Shown here: positions 46,661 through 56,826 of the stretch, one piece after another
Layout of the letters: each line of letters begins with the position of its first letter
How positions within the stretch are numbered: the first letter of the stretch is position 1
Assembly: GCA_946902985.2 (NCBI GenBank)
Contig: OX336388.2
Coordinates: 1,391,050,223-1,391,114,222, forward strand
Source: Meconema thalassinum
Taxonomy: Eukaryota > Arthropoda > Insecta > Orthoptera > Tettigoniidae
Length of the DNA: 64,000 nt
Reading direction: 5' to 3'
Notes under the pieces: generated by a model
The model's database searches: none
The model's input: only the letters and a program-made list of their open reading frames with translations
Told to the model about the DNA's origin: nothing
Position numbers and translations under genes: made by a program

Positions 46661-46860
46661 GAGGTAACCAACGTGTACTCTATAAAGGCTACCGTACTCT
46701 TATAACTATAAACGACGAAATGTAAAAGGAATAATATTCTGGCAATGCTCATAAAAATGTCGGGCCAATCTAAAAAGTAGAAATGGTGAGGTTTTAAGTG
46801 TGAGGATCATCAATGTAGTGCTCCTATTAAAACACTGTTAGTGTCAACAAAAATCATGAC
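46661..46860 (+). pseudogene. Decayed FLYWCH-type zinc finger in the Polinton
   Basis: Across two or three frames the stretch reads like a FLYWCH domain: NQRVLYKGYRT, then FWQCS, then KCRANLKSRNGEVLSV, then DHQCSA. These give the conserved W, Cys pair and His-x-Cys. At the DNA level it matches the intact FLYWCH ORF near 58495-58580 (shared GGTTTTAAGTGT, GATCATCAATGTAGTGCTC). The rest to about 46910 is also similar. No open frame survives. Confidence 0.7.
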
Positions 46861-47111
46861 AATGCTAAGAAGCTAGTACAAGAAAAACAAGAAGTTCCGT
46901 GACGAACGAAAGAGCATACTTTTCTGTTCTTAAAATTTAAGATTCATACCAATCTATATAGACCTATCTAGAAAAATAGCGAAAATATGTTGGTAATATC
47001 GAATTTCTAATTAGTTCGAAATATACCTGTAACCTAATAGAACACTACAGTTGGCAGCCCTGTTGACTGAATATATTGTTAGTTCCATCTCTTAAGGTAC
47101 AGAATACAATA
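46861..47111. other. Gene-free stretch before the 292-bp repeat
   Basis: Partly similar to sequence downstream of the intact FLYWCH domain up to about 46910. The remainder is diverged 292-bp repeat sequence beginning near 46980. Confidence 0.4.
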
Positions 47112-48640
47112 TTTGGTTGAAGTCCAATGGATAGCATGGACGTTACATGCAGTTAGACATTGGATCTATCAGCACGCGTAAAATCATATTGGCAACCAGG
47201 GGCGGATCTAGGGGAGGGCGAGGAGGGCGACCGCCCAGGGCCCCGCGCCATGGATTTTTAAAATTTAATTAATTAATTAATTAATTAATTATACTTTTCT
47301 AACTAATTTATGACTCATATTCCTTTTTTCAGGGCAGCTATGACCTCCTGTGACCGTTTAGCAAGTTTAGATTTCAGTAAAATAATAGAAGACTTCAGCC
47401 GGGGAAAAAGTCGCAAAGTAATATCTTAATATTTCATAGTTTACATAATCTTCTTCAAGGGGACTTAAAGGTTTCTTTCATATTATTAAAATAATGTAGT
47501 GTTGTGTATTCAAAATATTGTGACTATTCTTTATTTTATTATTAATATTACCGAACTATTTTCCATTTGATTTGATATTTTATTTCCTATTGTTGTGGAC
47601 CACACTTTATCATATCGCCCAGGGCCCCGCAAGGCCTGGATCCACTACTGTTGGCAACAATGTCATGCATGCGTTGGTCAGAAATAATTTGAAATACCAT
47701 GATCTTTTGTTGTGCCGATTTTGGATGAAATCCATTTGTTAGTATAGAAGTTACATGTATTTTAAAATTGGACCTATCAGTAGGCCTAGAGTCATATTGG
47801 CAGCACTGACGTATATTAGTTTTTCCTAATTAATCTAGAATGTTAGCTACTATACGTGTCAAAATTTTAAATTTGTTGGCTTACATGCTTTCTGATATAT
47901 TAATATTTGGGTAAAAAATGGAGACAGCATTTTTAAACAGTTGGCAGCCCTAGTTGCTCTTATGAATAAGCATAGTCATATCTGTTATGGTACACATAGC
48001 ACATACGAAATTTGGTTGAAATTCAATTGATAGTATAGAAGTTACATGTATTTAAAAATAGGTCCTATCAGCAGGCTTAGAATCATGTTGGTAGCACTGA
48101 CGTACATAATTTACTCCAAATTAATTTAGAATGTCAGGTACTATACGTGCGCATAGTTTAAAGCTGTCGGCTTGCATACTTTCTGATATATTGGTATTTG
48201 GTTAAAAGAATAGAGAGAACATTTATTGACAGTTGACAGCTCTGGTGGCTTTTAAGAATACGCTCCGTCATATCTGTTTATGTACACATACTACCTACAA
48301 AATTTGGTTGAAATCCAATTGATAGTATAGAAGTTATATGCATTTAAAAATTGGACCTATCAGAAGGCTTAGAATCATTTTGGCAACACTGGCATGCATG
48401 GCCTCCTGGAAATTAAACGGAAATATTATTATATATACGTTTGCCAATTTTGAAATAGCTCCCATGCATACCTTCCAAGATATCCAATATGGAGCTCAAA
48501 TTTCAATTGTGGTTTTTCAGCAGTTGGTAGCACTGATATATTTTTCAAATATGGGCTTGAGATATTCAGGTATAGATCTTTACTCATACCAAATTTGGAT
48601 TCGATTGCTGCAGCCGTTTAGGAGTTGATAGGGGGTGGGG
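47112..48640. repeat. 292-bp tandem repeat
   Basis: The anchor TTGGTTGAAATCCAATTGAT (or variants) recurs at 47112, 47720, 48012 and 48304. The last two steps are exactly 292 bp. The first step is 608 bp, which becomes 146 bp (half a unit) after removing the hAT insertion and its duplication. Units include CAGTTGGCAGCCC and TATACGTGCGCA-like segments. The array ends in a sequence like invertebrate retroelement 3' ends, followed by (CAGA)n. Confidence 0.85.
47197..47650. mobile_element. hAT-type MITE
   Basis: 454 bp starting CAGGGGCGGATCTAGG and ending CCTGGATCCACTACTG, a short imperfect inverted repeat with CAG/CTG ends. Inner ends also pair (CGCCCAGGGCCCCGC on both sides). It is flanked by a perfect 8-bp duplication TTGGCAAC (47189-47196 and 47651-47658), the hAT signature. 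No transposase, so non-autonomous. Confidence 0.92.
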
Positions 48641-48654
48641 AAACACACAGCCAG

Positions 48655-48656
48655 CC

Positions 48657-48687
<31 letters not shown>
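48655..48687. repeat. (CAGA)n microsatellite
   Basis: Eight CAGA units after AGCCAGC, at the end of the 292-bp repeat array. Confidence 0.9.
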
Positions 48688-49228
48688 AATTTGCCCGGAT
48701 CGATCTCATAAGACTACTTTTCCTAATTTTTGTAAAATGTGAAAAGTAGGATTAAAATGTTGCTACTCAAAATAGTGCAGTGTTTATTCGGCAACTTTTA
48801 ACCCCTGATATGAAAGTTATGTTTAATCCATCTTCCACGTCTCAAGAGTCTTCAACATCACAGACTATGCAAAAGGTGTTGTTGTTTTAATTGGCTCAAC
48901 TACAAGGTCATCTGCCATTCATATGCAAGAGGTAGTATTGCAAGAGGATCAAAAATAATTAGATAGTAATAGAGAAAAGAAAAATGTATTTTGTATGTAA
49001 CTATTGTACAAGTACTTACATTAAATAAATAAAAATATGGTATGGGTATTGTCTGTCTTTTTAATTGCTATCCCCAACGTCCTACTATTAATGCATTTGT
49101 TAACCATCAACAGTTTCTAGCTATGTTTAGAAAGAGAGTGGGCTTAAACATTACACTCTACCTATGGTTTGTGTGCCGACTGTCATAATAATACAGTGCA
49201 GCCAAGCCATGGTCAGACGATAGTTATC
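48688..49228. other. Stretch with an unrecognised short coding-like fragment
   Basis: The plus strand around 48757-48890 reads NSAVFIRQLLTPDMKVMFNP then a Ser/Thr/Gln-rich tail and a stop. It might be the end of a lost Polinton gene but resembles nothing I know. AATAAATAAA at about 49024 could be its polyadenylation signal. Confidence 0.3.
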
Positions 49229-49680
49229 ACGTGACATGTTCTACAAGTTTAGACTTGCTTTAAGGCTGGCTATGACGTCACACTTAGCTCACCTAACCTA
49301 ATGTAACATATAATAACCTAACCCCATCTAACCTAACCTAACTCCATCCAACCTACATCTTCACAGTTTTGAACACGTAAGGGATGGAATATTTAAAGAC
49401 CTAACCTCAGTCACCTAACATGTTCTAACTTTACCTAACTTAACCTTGTAACGTGACATGTTCTACAAGTTTAGACTTGTTTTGAGACTGGCTATGACGT
49501 CACACTTAGCTCACCTAACCTAATGTAACATATCATAACCTAACCTAACCCCATCTAACCTTTGTTCATCTAACCTAACCTAACTCCATCCAACCTAAAT
49601 CTTAACAGCTTTGAACGCATAAGAGAGGGAATATTTAAAGACTTAACCTCAGCTCACCCAACATACATCCATCATTGCAA
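49229..49680. repeat. 223-bp tandem duplication rich in CCTAA
   Basis: Two adjacent copies start at 49229 and 49452 with ACGTGACATGTTCTACAAG. Each contains runs of CTAACCTAACC, the complement of the insect telomere repeat TTAGG. Differences are few, so the duplication is fairly recent. Confidence 0.9.
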
Positions 49681-49756
49681 AAATGTTTCCAACCAGTCAA
49701 AGTGTTCATCGTAAAGTGTCCGCTTCGGGATTGACATTTAAACCATAAAAATCCCT

Positions 49757-50732
49757 TAAGGATGTTACCTACTGGCATAATCCCAGTAAGCTCGTCCAGT
49801 GGCTACAGCTGTTGCATGCTTCAGTGTCAAGCTGGCCATACTGGTCACGATGGGAAATTCAAGAAATTGAAGAAGAACTTCGAAATGCCAAAATTATTGT
49901 TCAAGCCCTCACCCATCAAAGTGGGCATCGCTCACGAGTTGCATCGCCCAGCTAGGCGTCACTATCAGTGACTCAAGGTGATTTCACGGGGTGTGGATGA
50001 ACTTTGGCAAGCTGATTTAGTGGAAATGCTAGCGTTAACAAAGGTGTACTCTATATCTTGACGGTCTTTGATGTGTATTCCAAAATAGCCTTAGTTCAAC
50101 CTGTGCCTCGCAAGTCTGGCTTGCAAGTCACCAAGGCTTTTAAACATATTATTCAACAATCCAAACGTCAACCCCAGTTGTTACAAAACGACCAGGGAAA
50201 ATAATTGTTCAACAAGGACTTCAGTTTTCTCAAATCTTTGGATATTCACCATTACATTACATACAGCAATTACAAAGCCTGTGTGGTCGAGCAGTTTAAC
50301 CGAACATTGAAAACTCATATGTGGAAAGCGTTTACCGCTCAAGGCTCATATCGCTGGTTGGACATGTTACCTCAGCTAGTGCCCTGTGTTATTGCAATGA
50401 CACCAAACACAGAACAATTGGGACCAAGCCACGACTTGTGATGAAAATATTCCGCGACTGAATAAACTGTTTAACGCCATAAAACAGCTGACCCTAAACG
50501 TCACCTGCTCTACATCACGGATCATGTTGGTGTGAGCAAATTAAAGTCCGCCTTTTATAAGGGCTAATCACCAAATTGGGGGCCTGAACTATTTCGAATT
50601 CCTCAAGTCAACTTGGACAGCCCAGTCACTTATTTACTCGAGGACCTCAACCATCAACCCATAAAAGGCAGGTTTCATCTCCAAGAACTGTACAAGACAG
50701 CGTTTCCAAAACATTACCTGGTGGAAAAATGA
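49757..50732 (+). pseudogene. Polinton integrase, broken
   Basis: A retrovirus-type integrase of Polinton type in at least four frame segments. There is a partial N-terminal region ending ELHRPARRHYQ. The core starts ELWQADLVEM (first Asp) and continues in another frame to the segment with the second Asp (NDQG, followed by a stop). The third part holds VVEQFNRTLK with the catalytic Glu and the long helix to 50441. A chromo/SH3-like C-terminal segment (YITDHVGVSKLK, then VTYLLEDLNHQPIKG) ends at the TGA at 50730-50732. The key acidic residues persist although the frame does not. Intact, it would insert the element and create the 6-bp duplication. Confidence 0.88.
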
Positions 50733-50741
50733 TGAAACAAA

Positions 50742-50801
50742 AATAAACTATATGTAAAATGGCTCGGATTTAGCTCAGCCTTTAATTCTTGGATTAATAA
50801 A
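50742..50801 (+). terminator. Two AATAAA polyadenylation signals after the integrase
   Basis: AATAAA at 50742-50747 and 50796-50801, both within 70 bp of the integrase stop and on the same strand. Confidence 0.5.
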
Positions 50802-51076
50802 TTACATGTTGTGTGAACTCATGTGACTTTTATTTACTTATTCACTCGTGTTGTACACCTATAGCCCTATGTGTACAGTCCTCAGCAACACATATATTAT
50901 AAGCAACACATTTATTTCTCTCTCTACTTGTGTTCTCTCTTACACCGCCCTCCCCTCCCACTCTCCTCTGCGCCCCTCCCCTCCCACCACTGCTGTCCAC
51001 AGCTCTCGCCTAGCTATTGGCTGTTATGTCATTCCTACATGTGCAATATATTTTTACTGACTCAGCGATTCACACA
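50802..51076. other. Gene-free stretch between integrase and right TIR
   Basis: Contains a strongly pyrimidine-rich segment (about 50930-51000, CCCCTCCC repeated). No ORF supported. Confidence 0.5.
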
Positions 51077-52755
51077 CTGTTATCATATGCGTGTACAGCT
51101 AACGTCCAAGGTCAACAACTGTGTCAGGTCATATTACACATCAACTTGATTTTCTCACGTATGAACCAAACAGGGTGTGACTCGTAAGCTGTTATCGTGC
51201 ACGTGTACAGCTAACGTCCAAGGTCAACACATGTGTCAGGTCATATTACACATCAATTCACATTTTATCACGTACGAACCAAACAGGATGTGACTTGTTA
51301 GCTTACATGCGGTTTCACACGTGTTCATATGCATTTCGCTCTCCCCTCCCACCAGGTTGTCAGATCGTTTGACCTTCAAGCGTCCTCTGCGCCTCTGTAG
51401 TTTTCCATTGCACCTGCTGTCAAGTCAAATCAGCGCTTCCCAATAGGCTAATATGACGTTCACATCCTGCCAGTCTGCTCTCCAGCAAGTTTGTTTTCTC
51501 TACTCGCTTCAACTAACATATAACAAAGTTCTGTTTGTCCTTCGTCTAATCATAGAATTATCATTTGCCATGTAATCCATAATCGTTTACACGTTAAAGA
51601 TCCCCTTCGGGGGTAAAATATCGTAAACACGAGCCCTCGCCCTGTCATAAACCGCCCCGCCGAAATAGCAATTACTATATTGGGATACGACCACCGTGGC
51701 TGGCGACAGGCTCGTTTCAAATATATGCCCAGCAGTGTCGTCTCTCTATCTACAACCACTCTTCATGAACATTTTAAAAATGTATGGCGTTAGGCCATTT
51801 AACAATTGTTTTGGAAGCATGAATACGACATTCAAAAAGAGGGCGTCACCCCGAGTCATTTGAAACCTCGTACACGTCTCTCTAGCCTTATTGGTTTGCG
51901 AGATAGAGCAAAAAGTCTAAAATCATGGTTTTTCCCCAAAAATTCTGTTCTCCTCATTCTCGAAACATAAACCTATTAATAAAATTAAGAGGGCTTCGAG
52001 GCAAGCCATTTGACACGTCACATGTCCAAATCCGACCATGCGTTCGTGAGATATCGGTTAAGTACGTGAGAAAGTAGGCTAAAGGTTCAGCGTAGCCGAG
52101 CGTTCAGGTGCGACTCCTGCATCGCATGACGTCAGCTTAACTAGGATAGGCTAGTTCCGTAGGTAAGGTTAGGTTAGGCTAGGTTAAGTTAAGCTACGGC
52201 CGCCATCTTGGAACTTTTTGAGCGCACCTCTTAGGTTAGGTTAAGCTACGGCCGCCATTTTGGCAGTGGAGCGGTGGCGGTGGTCACAGAACTCTGAAAA
52301 AAAACACAACTGCACAGTTCTTGTCCTAGATACTTGAAATTTGGTTTACAGGTAGAGGGAGTTTGGACCTTTCATTTACTTTAAACAAGCGTTTTTGTAA
52401 AAATCTTAGTTTCCAAACTGTAGCCAATTTAAAAATTGGACTTTTTCAACAAACAAAAAATATAAACTTTTGTTATAACGATAAAGGACATAGAGACCTT
52501 TCGTTTATATCATTGCACAACGTTCTATCATGTTTGGTTTTCAATATATGGCCTACTTTCAAAAACAAAAATTGTCATGTTTTTATATAATGAGTGGTCC
52601 ATAGCAAAGGGGGCGTTACCACGAGTCCAACGACACCTCATATGCCAAAATCCAACCATGGGTTCATAAAATATGTCAAATATTACATGGCTAAGACATA
52701 GTAGTAGGGGTATAGAGGTTCTAGAATGGTCCAGAACCACCACTGCTCCCCTACT
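51077..52755 (-). repeat. Polinton right terminal inverted repeat
   Basis: Reverse complement of the left arm, ending CCACTGCTCCCCTACT at 52755. It keeps about 50 bp that the Tc1 piece replaces on the left, and its inner subrepeats (about 113-bp period) lack the 17-bp loss seen in one left copy. Confidence 0.93.
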
Positions 52756-52761
52756 CAGATG
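52756..52761. repeat. Polinton target-site duplication, right (CAGATG)
   Basis: Identical to 5960-5965. Confidence 0.93.
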
Positions 52762-52837
52762 TACAAACACGCCTACCAACGTTCGCTAATTAGTACAACC
52801 CCATTCTTGGTGTTGGGATACTTTTTACGCCAGTGTA
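52762..52837 (-). mobile_element. Tc1-like transposon, end split off by the Polinton
   Basis: Continues the Tc1 non-coding end from 5965 and finishes with the terminus ACGCCAGTG followed by TA, as expected for a Tc1 element inserted at TA. Confidence 0.85.
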
Positions 52838-53308
52838 ATTTCTTATTTTGCTAATTAAGTATGATGTCCATACCAGGGTATTTTAATTGAACGCCCGTAG
52901 GATCTCAGCAGGTTCAATTAGTTCCAACTTTCGCTTCCAGAAGCCACTGTTACTGACATCTAGCGGCGAACGTTGAAATTTTGAAGAGCGTTTCTAACCA
53001 ATTACAGTCTACAAACTTGGTAGGTTCTTTTACATGCCATAAATATAAAGGAAGGCATACTGAAGGAAGGATTTTCAAGTTCTTAAAAATGCGACGACTT
53101 GGACATTGCAGTTCAGCATGCTACCTACTACGCCACCAAAGCCTTCTATGGTGATAGTGTGTTTGAAATTAGGCCTCTGAAGATATGAAGTTTCAATCAA
53201 AACGAACTGTTTATGTTTTAAATGACAACGTAACGCATGGACCATTATTTTATATTTTCCGAAATTCTGTTGGAGTGGGCAAGCGACTTTATGAAAGTTA
53301 ACTCTTTA
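52838..53308. other. Gene-free stretch with a possible tRNA-derived SINE
   Basis: Minus strand 53095-53155 reads GGTGGCGTAGTAGGTAGCATGCTGAACTG-like sequence, resembling a pol III A box and the start of a tRNA-related SINE. No clear B box was found. Nothing else recognised. Confidence 0.35.
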
Positions 53309-53420
53309 GGGGCAGATGACCTCGTAGTTCCGCCTCTTAAAACAACAATAACTACCTAACTAACTAACTCATTAAATGGGGCAGATGACCTAGTATTTCC
53401 GCCCCTTAAAATCTCAATAA
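53309..53420 (+). repeat. Two copies of a GGGGCAGATGACCT repeat tail
   Basis: GGGGCAGATGACCTnGTAnTTCCGCC(C/T)CTTAAAA appears at 53311 and 53379, each followed by a CAATAACT stretch. The motif resembles a very common repeat tail of hemimetabolous insect genomes (from general knowledge). Confidence 0.6.
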
Positions 53421-54189
53421 CTGACTAAATTCGTCAAATGTTGAAGACGACGCTTCGAGGCGGCTATGATTGTGGGAATATAAATTATTCTCTGGAATTC
53501 AGTTCATATTGTGACCACCATTAGATCTGCCATTCTATATTTTAATAATTTCCAATCTTGTTCCTGATTTGCACTTTCTGAGGATTTGAAATAAGTCTTC
53601 TTTGGTATACAGGATTGTAAATAATTTTGCATCATGGAGTCCTCATCAGCTGAACAAGGATCGTGCAATATAAGAGATTCGTCACTTTTGGTTATAAAAT
53701 TTCCGAGGGAGAACACCGCCTGAGGCTATGCAATGTACCAGAAAGTCTGCCAACATAAAAATAAAAAGCCATATGAATGTAGCCTTTACTGTATTACACG
53801 TAGCTGAACAGTATGATCTGCGATGAGTTACTGATTTTGATGAAAATAACACAAATATAACTTCGCTTTTCGCTAGGCGCAGAAATATACGTCCAGAGGA
53901 ATATAATACGTTTTGATATATAATATATCATTGTTGGCAATAGATTTGTCACGAAGGACAGAATTATGCCGTTCTAGAGCTTAATTCACATTCAGGCTAA
54001 TTAAACATTGCTTTCCTACTCTACAGAATTGTCGGGATGTTAGATGAATATAAAAAAACTGTCCAAATGCACATACTATATTGCCATAACCTCACTTTTC
54101 GTTCATCATACCAGCTGCCCTCCCACCCCTTCCCCGTCACTCTAAACCGAAATATTCATTGCAATGCCAAGGAGAATGGGTAAGAAAAC
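53421..54189. other. Stretch without a recognised gene
   Basis: A 70-codon minus-strand ORF (53504-53716, beginning MFSLGNFITKSDES) is acidic and has no motif I know. It may be chance. The rest is A/T-rich. Confidence 0.3.
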
Positions 54190-54695
54190 AAACAAGAGAT
54201 GAAATGCACACATTTATTCTATTTTTTTTTTATCACAATGAAGAAAACATTTATTCGAGAGTAGTCCATGCTGCCCACTAGTTTTACACATGGTCAACAC
54301 CAGGTCAAGGATAATTCACACAAAAAATAAAGGAAATATTCCAATAACAGTGTACAGCCCATTAATGCATTCATGTATTATAGCATCACTTTTTCTAACA
54401 TGCTGGTAAGTTAGTTCACATTGCATGACATTTTGTCGCTCAAATTTCAGTGCTGGCTGTAACTCGTTTCCGAGTATTATCTTCTTTCTACTAATGGTCA
54501 TTTCCATCAATGTATATACACAAATATAATACACTCACACAATTTTGAAATATAATTTCAGTGTCATTCTTTGGACAAATGGAAGACGTATTGGAGTACC
54601 GGTAGCCTATTGTGTTAAGGCACTTGTTCTTCTCGATTGCAACTCGATACTCTTACACCTTTCCATATCTTTGCCATCAGCAGCGGCTCCAGAAC
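54190..54695 (-). other. Candidate 3' terminal exon of a minus-strand gene
   Basis: A good acceptor on the minus strand (ATTTTCTTTCAG, ending at 54696) leads into a frame SGAAADGKDMERCKSIELQS... ending TAG at 54607-54609. About 400 nt of A/T-rich sequence follows with TTTATT (AATAAA on the minus strand) near 54250 and 54211. It would be the last coding exon plus 3' UTR. The rest of the gene was not found upstream in the window. Confidence 0.3.
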
Positions 54696-55401
54696 CTGAA
54701 AGAAAATGAAATATGAGATCTCTCACCGTAGTTCAGGGTATCGGTAGTCTGATTTGGTGGCCCATATGAAATGTATTAGAGGGGGAAGAGGGTGAATTTC
54801 AATAGTCTTCTATGCAAGTGCATACAATCAAGTTGCCAAAACTTCAGCCTACTAAACTGGCTAACTGGTTGCGCCTTCATGGGTCATCGAATGCAGATAG
54901 AACCAATATTTGTGATTCCGTAGTAGAGACCAATTGATACCTGATGGCATAGACCTGCACGGAATTGAGGGCTTGGAGGGGAAGGTATGAAAAGGTAGGT
55001 AGTGGTGGGGGAACTGCTGCTGTGCTACTGGGAACGAAACAAAACCTCCTGTCACCAGCCGTAGCCACACCAAGTTTAGAGAGTGATATTTTGTCACTTG
55101 AGATCCTAACTCACACCGAGAGCTGACGCAAAGGTTGCTCTTTTATCAATCACGATGAAGCACAAGGACTCACGTGCATACGAGATTCACTGTGTGCGCA
55201 GCCGAGGTTTAGCACCATCAGGTATTAATTTCAGTATACAACAGTTTATGGGTATGCTTGGACCACACATTATATGATACCGTGCCACATGTTGCAGCTA
55301 CTGTGTCAGAACACATCAAATGGGAGTAACTTGCATTACTATGCGGTGCTGGGAGCCACCAGGTCAGACTAGCACTGTAGAAACAACATATTCATTAGCT
55401 T
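54696..55401. other. Gene-free stretch
   Basis: No convincing ORF or repeat. Short minus-strand frames near 54861-55097 overlap each other and look fortuitous. It would be intron if the exon at 54607-54695 is real. Confidence 0.4.
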
Positions 55402-55699
55402 ACAAGGGGAGGATACGATGAATGGGTCACCGATTCGAACCATCTTTAGTACACGTGTAGGACATGACCAGGCGTATATCAGGTGCAAGTAGTTAGGTGC
55501 GCTTCTCAGCCGTTTCAGAGAAATTAATTAATTGCAATTGCAGTGCAGCGTCTATGTGCGTTGAACGCTAGCAAGAATCCAACGAGCGCGCGGTGCAGCG
55601 GTAAGAGCCCTGCTTCGTAAGCGCAGGATCGAATCGCACCGGTGAGCCGTTGCAGTTTGTTGTGTTTTCTTTTCTTTTTTGTAACCATTGGCAATTTCC
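55402..55699 (+). repeat. tRNA-bearing dispersed repeat, copy 1
   Basis: About 298 bp from ACAAGGGGAGGATACG to ATTGGCAATTTCC. At 55588-55642 it holds a tRNA-like segment: A box GGTGCAGCGG, loop TTCGTAA giving anticodon CGT (Thr), and B box GGATCGAATCG. Copy 2 is its reverse complement at 55993-56295. SINE-like, although the tRNA part lies in the second half, not at the 5' end. Confidence 0.8.
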
Positions 55700-55992
55700 A
55701 ACCAATACGCATAGCATGAGTCACTGCTTGCGGGATACAGGGTGGTCTGATGGTTCACAGACGTGGAATGAACGGAACAGTCTGAGGCTTATCAATATAT
55801 ACAGGTACATATAATAGAATACACCTGACCGTGTATAATACCAATGTATTTACAATGCCAATACCGTACATTTATGTAAAGTGGCAAACTTTGACTGCCA
55901 TACGATGATTTCGAAATCCCTTTTCCCGATCAAGTAACAAGTTATTACAATTGACTGCAAAATAAACAATGTTCACGACACCTACATTTTTA

Positions 55993-56008
55993 GGAATTGC
56001 CAATGTTT

Positions 56009-56042
<34 letters not shown>

Positions 56043-56295
56043 AAAACGCAACACACTGAAAAAGCTCGCCGGTGGGATTCGATCCAGCGATCCCACGCTT
56101 ACGAAGCAGGGCTCTTACCGCTGCACCACACACAACGCACATAGAAATCGCACTGCAATTGCAATTAATTAATTTATCGGAAACGGCTGAGAAGCGCACC
56201 TTACTACTCGCACCCGATATACGCCTGGTCATGCCAGACACGTGTACTAAGGATGGTTCGAATCGGTGACCCATGGATCGTATCCTCCCCTTGTT
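55993..56295 (-). repeat. tRNA-bearing dispersed repeat, copy 2 (inverted)
   Basis: Inverted copy of 55402-55699, with the tRNA-like segment on the minus strand at 56068-56130. Its B box (GGATCGAATCC) is closer to consensus. (ACA)n at 56010-56042 replaces the T-rich part of copy 1. The pair, 293 bp apart, can fold into a long hairpin. Confidence 0.82.
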
Positions 56296-56343
56296 AGAAC
56301 AAGTCAATATCCTATGTACAGCAACCCTGCAATGAAGGGACAT

Positions 56344-56557
56344 TGTAAGAAAAAGACTAGAATATCTCGAACTGACATTTATGGATTATGTGTATGTTGG
56401 TATTGAAGGGTTCGTTATGTTTTTGAACACACCCAGTGGAAGCATGGAACATGGTCGAAGCTTAAGTTCATGTAATGTTTGTATGTGAATAAATTGTGGT
56501 TCAATGTCTCCTGAGAAAGAGTCTTCTGGTGAAGTAATTGTTTAGTGTATTCCCACA
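56344..56557 (+). repeat. Candidate 5' LTR of a second BEL/Pao element
   Basis: TGTAAG...CCCACA, about 214 bp, with AATAAA near 56488. A BEL-type primer site (TGGCGACCTGTGAC, from 56560) and a BEL gag start (56601) follow directly. The left boundary is a guess from the TGT/ACA ends. Confidence 0.5.
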
Positions 56558-56559
56558 TT

Positions 56560-56577
56560 TGGCGACCTGTGACAAGA
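56560..56577 (+). other. Primer-binding site of the BEL/Pao fragment
   Basis: TGGCGACCTGTGACAAGA, three bases after the candidate LTR end. It resembles the TGGCGACCGTGAC class of BEL elements. Confidence 0.6.
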
Positions 56578-56600
56578 CAAAATTTATATGTAGAATAGCA

Positions 56601-56826
56601 ATGGATAAGTTAATTAAAGTTCGAGCGGTACGCCGGCGAGCTTACACGCGAATTTTTTTAAGAAGTTCGTCGACGGCCTAGATAGTGTAGAACTTGATCC
56701 AGTTCCTATTGAAGCAGAATTTAATTTACTTCGGGAAAAGCGGGAAGACCTACGAGTGTTGGACAACCAGATATTCGATTTAATGCTGGAAGCGGACGTC
56801 ACAGATGAATGGCGGTGGGAGGCTGG
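56601..56826 (+). pseudogene. BEL/Pao Gag, N-terminal fragment
   Basis: Starts MDKLIKVRAVRRRAYTRIF, then a one-base shift at a T7 run, then KKFVDGLDSVELDPVPIEAE and LREKREDLRVLDNQI. This is the charged helical N-terminus typical of BEL/Pao Gag. It ends abruptly at DVTDEWRWEAG where the fold-back hairpin begins. The rest of the element is absent. Confidence 0.7.

Larger units (their letters stand above)
5966..52755 (+). mobile_element. Maverick/Polinton with nested LTR retrotransposons
   Basis: The element starts AGTAGGGGAGCAGTGG and ends with the reverse complement, giving the AG...CT termini typical of Polintons. Inverted repeats of about 1.7 kb and a perfect 6-bp duplication flank it. Inside, on the plus strand, are remnants of two hallmark Polinton proteins: protein-primed family B DNA polymerase and retrovirus-type integrase. 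Subtracting the gypsy elements and solo LTR (8135-43161) leaves about 11.8 kb, below the usual 15-20 kb. Major and minor capsid, cysteine protease and packaging ATPase genes were not seen. Both recognised genes carry stops and frameshifts, so the copy is dead. Confidence 0.93.

Noticed and set aside
43646..50732. A live virus or active Polinton
   Set aside because: Polymerase and integrase both have several frameshifts and stops, the polymerase lacks its end, and capsid and ATPase genes were not found.
55588..55642. Functional tRNA-Thr gene
   Set aside because: The acceptor stem does not pair well and the B box is off consensus. The segment is embedded in a repeat that occurs twice.
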